From Colius striatus (Eukaryota > Chordata > Aves > Coliiformes > Coliidae): a DNA stretch of 64,000 nt. Made by a program: the position numbers and the translations under genes. Of the stretch, positions 59,359 to 64,000 are shown piece by piece (the first letter of the stretch is position 1; every line of letters starts with the position of its first letter). The DNA lies in the NCBI RefSeq assembly GCF_028858725.1, contig NC_084776.1:3472001-3536000 (forward strand), read 5' to 3'. The notes beneath the pieces were generated by a model. That model did not search any database and was not told where the DNA came from. It worked only from the letters and a program-made list of their open reading frames with translations.

Positions 59359-61670
59359 GTGAGTGTAAAGTAATCCCTGCTCCACAGGAGTCACAGCCGT
59401 GGCCGTGGGTTTCTTTCCTGTAGAATGCACAGTCAGACTCTACTCCTGTAGAATCTTATTCATTGCAAGAGACTGGCCCAGACTGGGTGGCACAGAGCAG
59501 TGGTGACGTGTGTCCATTTCATGCTGCAGCAGACACAAGCGGGACCCTCGGGGAGTCCCATCTCAAGGGTTCCCTTCAGCCAGGGGAACACTCCTGAGTG
59601 TGGTGCCCATTCTCTAAACATTGTATGGGAAACCTTCAAATGAAAACTGCAGCTCCCACTCCCAGATTGGTGAGGGTGTTTTACAGAGGGAGTATGTGTA
59701 TCAAAACAGGTTTGAGAAGTGGGTTCCAGCCCATTAGGGAGCTTTTCCTATTGCTTTAAACCCAGTCCTTATGCAGGCTTCATCCTTTGCAGCTGCTAAG
59801 CCACCTCCCCCTGCAGTGAAATTACTGCATTGTAGGAAGGAAGCTGAAATTTCTGCAGCTAACAGCAAAAAACTGAGCATGAACATGGGCTGAGGCTTCC
59901 CTGCATGGACAGCCAGCCTTTGCTGCTTCATGCTGGTGTGTAATCCCTCCCAGAACTCATTTCATCCACCAGCCTTGTGCTTGAAATAAGGGCAATTGTT
60001 TCATCTCCTCTGGATGACCATTCACTCAGCTGATAGGGAGTCTTGGAACCCAAGTGTGACACTTCATTGAATCCTGCAAAGTCTGGGTTAGATTTCCCCT
60101 TCCCCAGAGGACTCCTGGCCCAGTTGTTCCTTGTGAACAAAAGTGCTGACCAACAGAGCTGAAAGCACTGCCCTTTACTAGAGAAAGGACTTGCAGCTCA
60201 CAAGGTGTTGGGAAAGCTTCAGGGAGCACACAACTGCCTGATACCTCCAGCAAGGCAAAACACTCCTCAGTTACACTGCTATTAGTTACCTGAACCACTT
60301 AAAGAACCACTCTGCCCTTCTGCTCACCAGTGGGAAACAACTTCTAGTTGCTAAGGCAAGAAGAAAACATTAAAATCACCAAAAAGTACACTTCACCAGA
60401 AAAGCCAGATTGTTTTTCATCTTTACTCCTGTCAATTCAGATCAGTCAAAGCACTTGGGTGACACGATTTCAGTGCTCAGGCAAAGGCAGGCAAGCAGAG
60501 TGTGAGCACAGCTGCATTTATCTTTCATACAAAGCCTTGGAACTAATGTTAAATTGATGCCAAGTCAGCTTTAGGAAAGAAACATCATTAATAAAAGGAC
60601 TATGAAGGAAAGAGGAGTTAAGTAGCGTCTTGATAAAAGCGTATTATGCCTTCTTTCTTTGGAGAAAAGGGAGGACTGTGAAAACAGGCTCCAGCTCCAC
60701 AGTAAGACATGAGATTGCTCAGTTGTTTTGTCAAGTGTACTTGTGATGGGTGTTCCTAAAGGCTGATTTCAAAAGTGACTAAATGCAGACCTTAAACAGA
60801 AGTTGGTCCAACCCTTCATGTCTTCTGCAAGATCAGTCTTTGGCTGCTCATCCTCACACTGTCTGCACAGGTAACAGGACTCCTCTGCTTTAACTTTTAT
60901 AAGACTGCAGTTCCACTTAAAAAGCATACAGTTGATTTAGAGATAACTGCAAGGTTATGTATATAAATCCAGGAGAGATGAGCTCATGGGTATATGTAAT
61001 AGGGACCAAATCATTGTCTCAGACAAGAGGACATTCGCATCCTGTTTCAAAGGAGACGTGAGACCTTCCATCTCATTTTTGCCCTCTGTGCAACACCTTT
61101 GCAATCTGCTGTCTCCATATCATTTACTGTGCTTCTCAGCCATTTCTTGGCACAAGGTGGGGGTAACCTTTATTTTTTCCTGTCTGGCTTAGACAAAGGC
61201 ACCAACCCTGTGTGCATCCTGAGCTCCTGAAAGAGCTCAGTCTCCTCCACAGTGACCAGTGCAATACAGGCTTCAGTTATAGTGCTAGTAGAATTGAGCC
61301 CTGGTTCAAAACCCTGCTGAAATCAGTGAAAAAAATGACTAATTTTAGGAGACTTTGGTCTAGAGTGTGGGTAGGAGCAGGAGTTTGGATTTTGCCCTTT
61401 GGCTTTCACGCTGCTTCCTGCAAAACTGAGCGAATGACAGCCACAGTGACAACCAACACAGGCAAAGGAGATCAAACAAGACCCCTCCTATTGAGCCTTC
61501 CCTATGACACACACCAAGCTTCATGTCTAAAAAAACTCCCCTTCACATGCCTGTTCAGAGCCCCAGCAAGCAGCAGAGACACCGCTGCCATGCACAGAGA
61601 GCCCGTGCATTACCCAGGGCATGCTGCATCTCCCAACCGTGCACGTGGGCTCCAGCTTCCTTCCTCTCCT

Positions 61671-61686
61671 GCACACACACACACAG
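61671..61686 (+). repeat. Short (CA)n run
   Basis: About eight CA units in intron 2, within a locally C/A-rich stretch. Confidence 0.85.
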
Positions 61687-63064
61687 AGCTGCTCCCAACC
61701 CAGCATTGCCCACAGCACATGCACCTCTCCCATGGCAGGAGAAGAGTTTTGAGCTGCACTCATCCTCACCACATGCATGAGGACATCAGGGCTCTGCTGC
61801 CGTACAGCAGCGCAGCCAAGAGAAGCGGGACCGAGTACCCCGTTTCAAGGTGTTTACAGTTTGATGCACTTTCTCCCCTGCATCCCCTTTTCAAAGCTGT
61901 TTGCTTGGCTCATCCCTTTCAGAGGAGAATAAAAACAGGAGCAGAGAGCCAAGGCTGGCAGCCCCGTGGGGAGGTGCTTCACCCAAGGAGGTGTCACAGC
62001 GCATAGCGGCACAGAGCAGCCGATGCAAACAGACAGGACGGTAAACAAGAGGGGGGAAAAAGCAGAGGGGGAAGCAAAAACCAGATTGCCTTAATGCTTT
62101 TTGATGTGCTGTCATTTTATTACCAGCATCAGGAGACATATGTAAATTCTACATGGTACCTATGAGCTCCCATTTAAATTTCAGAGCTAAAAGTACACAT
62201 CATAGGAATAAAACCATACTGCAGAGTTTTAGAGGCAGACAACACTGTGCTTTGGTTTTCCCTCATATTCATTATCTACCACAGAAAAAAGTATCTCTGG
62301 AGATTATTGCTACAAGTAGAACAACCCACCCCCTATATTTGTCATGTCTGGCAAGTGCCTTGTGTTGATGTCACTGAAACATTTTAGGAAAGCTCTTTGG
62401 TTTAATTGAAATCAATAAACATACTGAAATCATAAACAGCATGGCCATAAAATATAGGAAAGAACCACCAGCAAGGTGGGACACAGTAGATCTTAAGCCC
62501 GTGCTGCCTTTTGCAGGACACTAACAGGCAGACAGTGATTTGGGATGCCTTCATATCCATCAGCACAGGTGCTGGCATTGAACCTTTTTCTAATTAATTG
62601 ACCCTAAAAAACAACCCAAAAGTCCAAGCACTGTTACTTTGTACCACAGATGTGGGGATACAGCCAGGACAAGAGAACGGGCTCTCAGCACTCAGTAGGC
62701 ACTGATTAGAGACCTTACAGCCTCCTTGCTTGGATTTGCCAGTTGCTGCAAGACATAGTCTGAATAGTAATGCATCTGACTGAATTGGGTTTAGCAAATG
62801 CCCAGTGTGTAAAGCACACGTGCAACCAGGTTGCCAGGTTTAGTAGGAGACAGACTTTTCTCACTGTTGGTTATCCATACAGGCATCAGCTTCTCAGGCA
62901 GGGACTGTCTTTTTTGGTTTACGTTTGCACCGTCCTAACGTGGGCTGTGCCTGTAGCTGGGGCTCGCAGGGGCTTTGCAGGGCACACAAAAGCAATGCTG
63001 TTATTAAATGCCCAGTCTCCTCCCTCCTGCAGCCAGGGAGAGTTTTGCCACCAGTTACCAGGGA

Positions 63065-63215
63065 AGCGACTCACTCAGTTGGGAACACCAGGGCCGTCGA
63101 AGGCCGAGTGAGGAAGCATCAGCTGTAGCATCTGTGTGTTTCTCGCTGTGTGTCAGACGGGACGATGGCACCACGGAGGGATCGTGTCGCTAACGGCACC
63201 GCGGCAGCAGATCGC
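63065..63215. promoter_or_regulatory. Compact CpG cluster in intron 2
   Basis: Fourteen CpGs in about 150 bp (for example GCCGTCGAAGGCCGAG and CACCGCGGCAG) against nearly none in the flanks. Too short for a classical island. It may mark an unmethylated enhancer or an internal promoter. Overlapping open frames on both strands show no domain. Confidence 0.4.
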
Positions 63216-64000
63216 TCCAGATGGCTGCTCTGTCCTCTCTGTGCACTCAGCCCTGGGGGTCCCCACATCCTCCCAGTCTGCTGGGGGGTTTTCCACAGCA
63301 GCCTCTGTCCCCCACTCGCCTTGGGCATCCCCATGCCCTAATGCCAGGACTCTGTGCCTTTGCCTTTCCGTGGTCCCCAGCACTGGGGCAATCCCGTTTT
63401 CTACAGCAATATTCAGCACCTTCTCTCCCCTTCTTCAAAAAAAACCCCCTCTCTCTATAACAATACGACTCAGTTCCTCTCTCTGCCTTTCAGGAACGCC
63501 TACCAGGTTTTAGCCCTTTGGTTTTTATCATACAGAGATCTCTCTTCTTGTGCTTGTTTATTTTTTTTCTCAGTGCTTTTTGTTCCCTCTCTGTCACGTC
63601 CCTTTCAATTGTTGCTTAGTCTTGTAGTGACCCCACACTGAAAGCTGCCTTGAAGTGGTGGCTTAATATTTTTTTTCAGGGATTTTACAGCCCATGCTGG
63701 TGAATAGACTGAAGCATACAGAATTGTAAATAAGACTACTTAGCTGTCAGGAAACTAAACACAAACATCTGAGACACACTTGTTAAAACTTCCTCCTTAG
63801 AAATTGGAAAGGTTTCAATGGCCTTAATATCCAACAAAAGAAAAAGGGGTTGTTAGCTGCACTCACTGGTAACATGAATGCCACTGACCTCCAGAGCTGT
63901 GCTTTGTTCACCTTGCACATGTACCAAGGTACAGATCCATCTGCTCAAACCATCCCCAAACGTGGTAGGGTTCATAGCCAGCTCATGAATTTTTCACTCC

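Larger units (their letters stand above)
59359..64000 (+). other. CACNG4: CACNG4 intron 2 (partial, runs off the window)
   Basis: Starts with a GTGAGT donor. I looked for the expected exon 3, which codes for the TM2 region beginning IVRASS-like, and did not find it, so it lies beyond 64000. The 4.6 kb here holds a short (CA)n near 61671, one long open frame without recognisable domains (61335-62006), and a CpG cluster at 63065-63215. Confidence 0.85.

Noticed and set aside
60347..60360. Another RFX-like GTTGCTAAGGCAAG
   Set aside because: Matches only 11 of 14 positions, including changes in the half-sites.
61212..61334. N-terminal extension of the intron 2 frame to 264 codons
   Set aside because: The extension begins at GTG, not ATG, so it is unlikely in a vertebrate nuclear gene.
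59359..64000. CACNG4 exon 3
   Set aside because: No VRASS-type TM2 coding segment with splice sites seen; it is presumably beyond the window.

Overview
The window reads as nuclear DNA of a bird (or at least a sauropsid). It carries one recognisable protein-coding gene split by very long introns, several truncated CR1-type LINE 3' ends with the typical ATTCTATGATTCTG-like tails, a single strong CpG island, and otherwise low-density non-coding sequence. I see no bacterial, viral or CRISPR features.

The gene is CACNG4 (TARP gamma-4, an AMPA-receptor auxiliary subunit of the claudin-like CACNG family), on the + strand. Exon 1 (coding part 26606-26828) lies in a CpG-island promoter at about 26050-27230. 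Exon 2 (59275-59358, 84 bp) follows a 32.4 kb intron. The window ends inside intron 2, so exons 3 and 4 (TM2-TM4 and the C-terminal tail) lie beyond 64000. The two exons join in phase and give the first 102 residues: the N-terminus, TM1, and most of the first extracellular loop with the GLWxxCC signature and two N-glycosylation sequons.

Layout: 1-26050 is upstream intergenic DNA with three CR1 remnants (1-325 minus; 10769-11227 and 14072-14659 plus). It also holds several AT-rich, motif-dense blocks that look like candidate enhancers, an exon-like block with a near-perfect hairpin just downstream (5522-5774), and a TATA/splice/small-ORF arrangement (6931-7300). From mammalian and avian synteny (PRKCA-CACNG5-CACNG4-CACNG1) I would expect CACNG5 upstream, but I found no CACNG5 exon here. 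26050-27230 is the promoter and exon 1 island, with GC boxes, a short overlapping uORF, G-tracts at the first splice donor and two RFX X-box motifs. 27230-59274 is intron 1, with two small CR1 tails, a 283-bp uninterrupted purine compound microsatellite at 51862-52144, a (GA)n run, paired AP-1 sites and a CpG/NotI cluster. 59359-64000 is intron 2 (partial), with a compact CpG cluster near 63065-63215.

No new protein system is evident. The observations most worth following are regulatory: the tandem X-boxes in the first-intron part of the CpG island, the uORF overlapping the CACNG4 start, the 16-bp-stem hairpin at 5737-5774, and the triplex-prone purine tract in intron 1.
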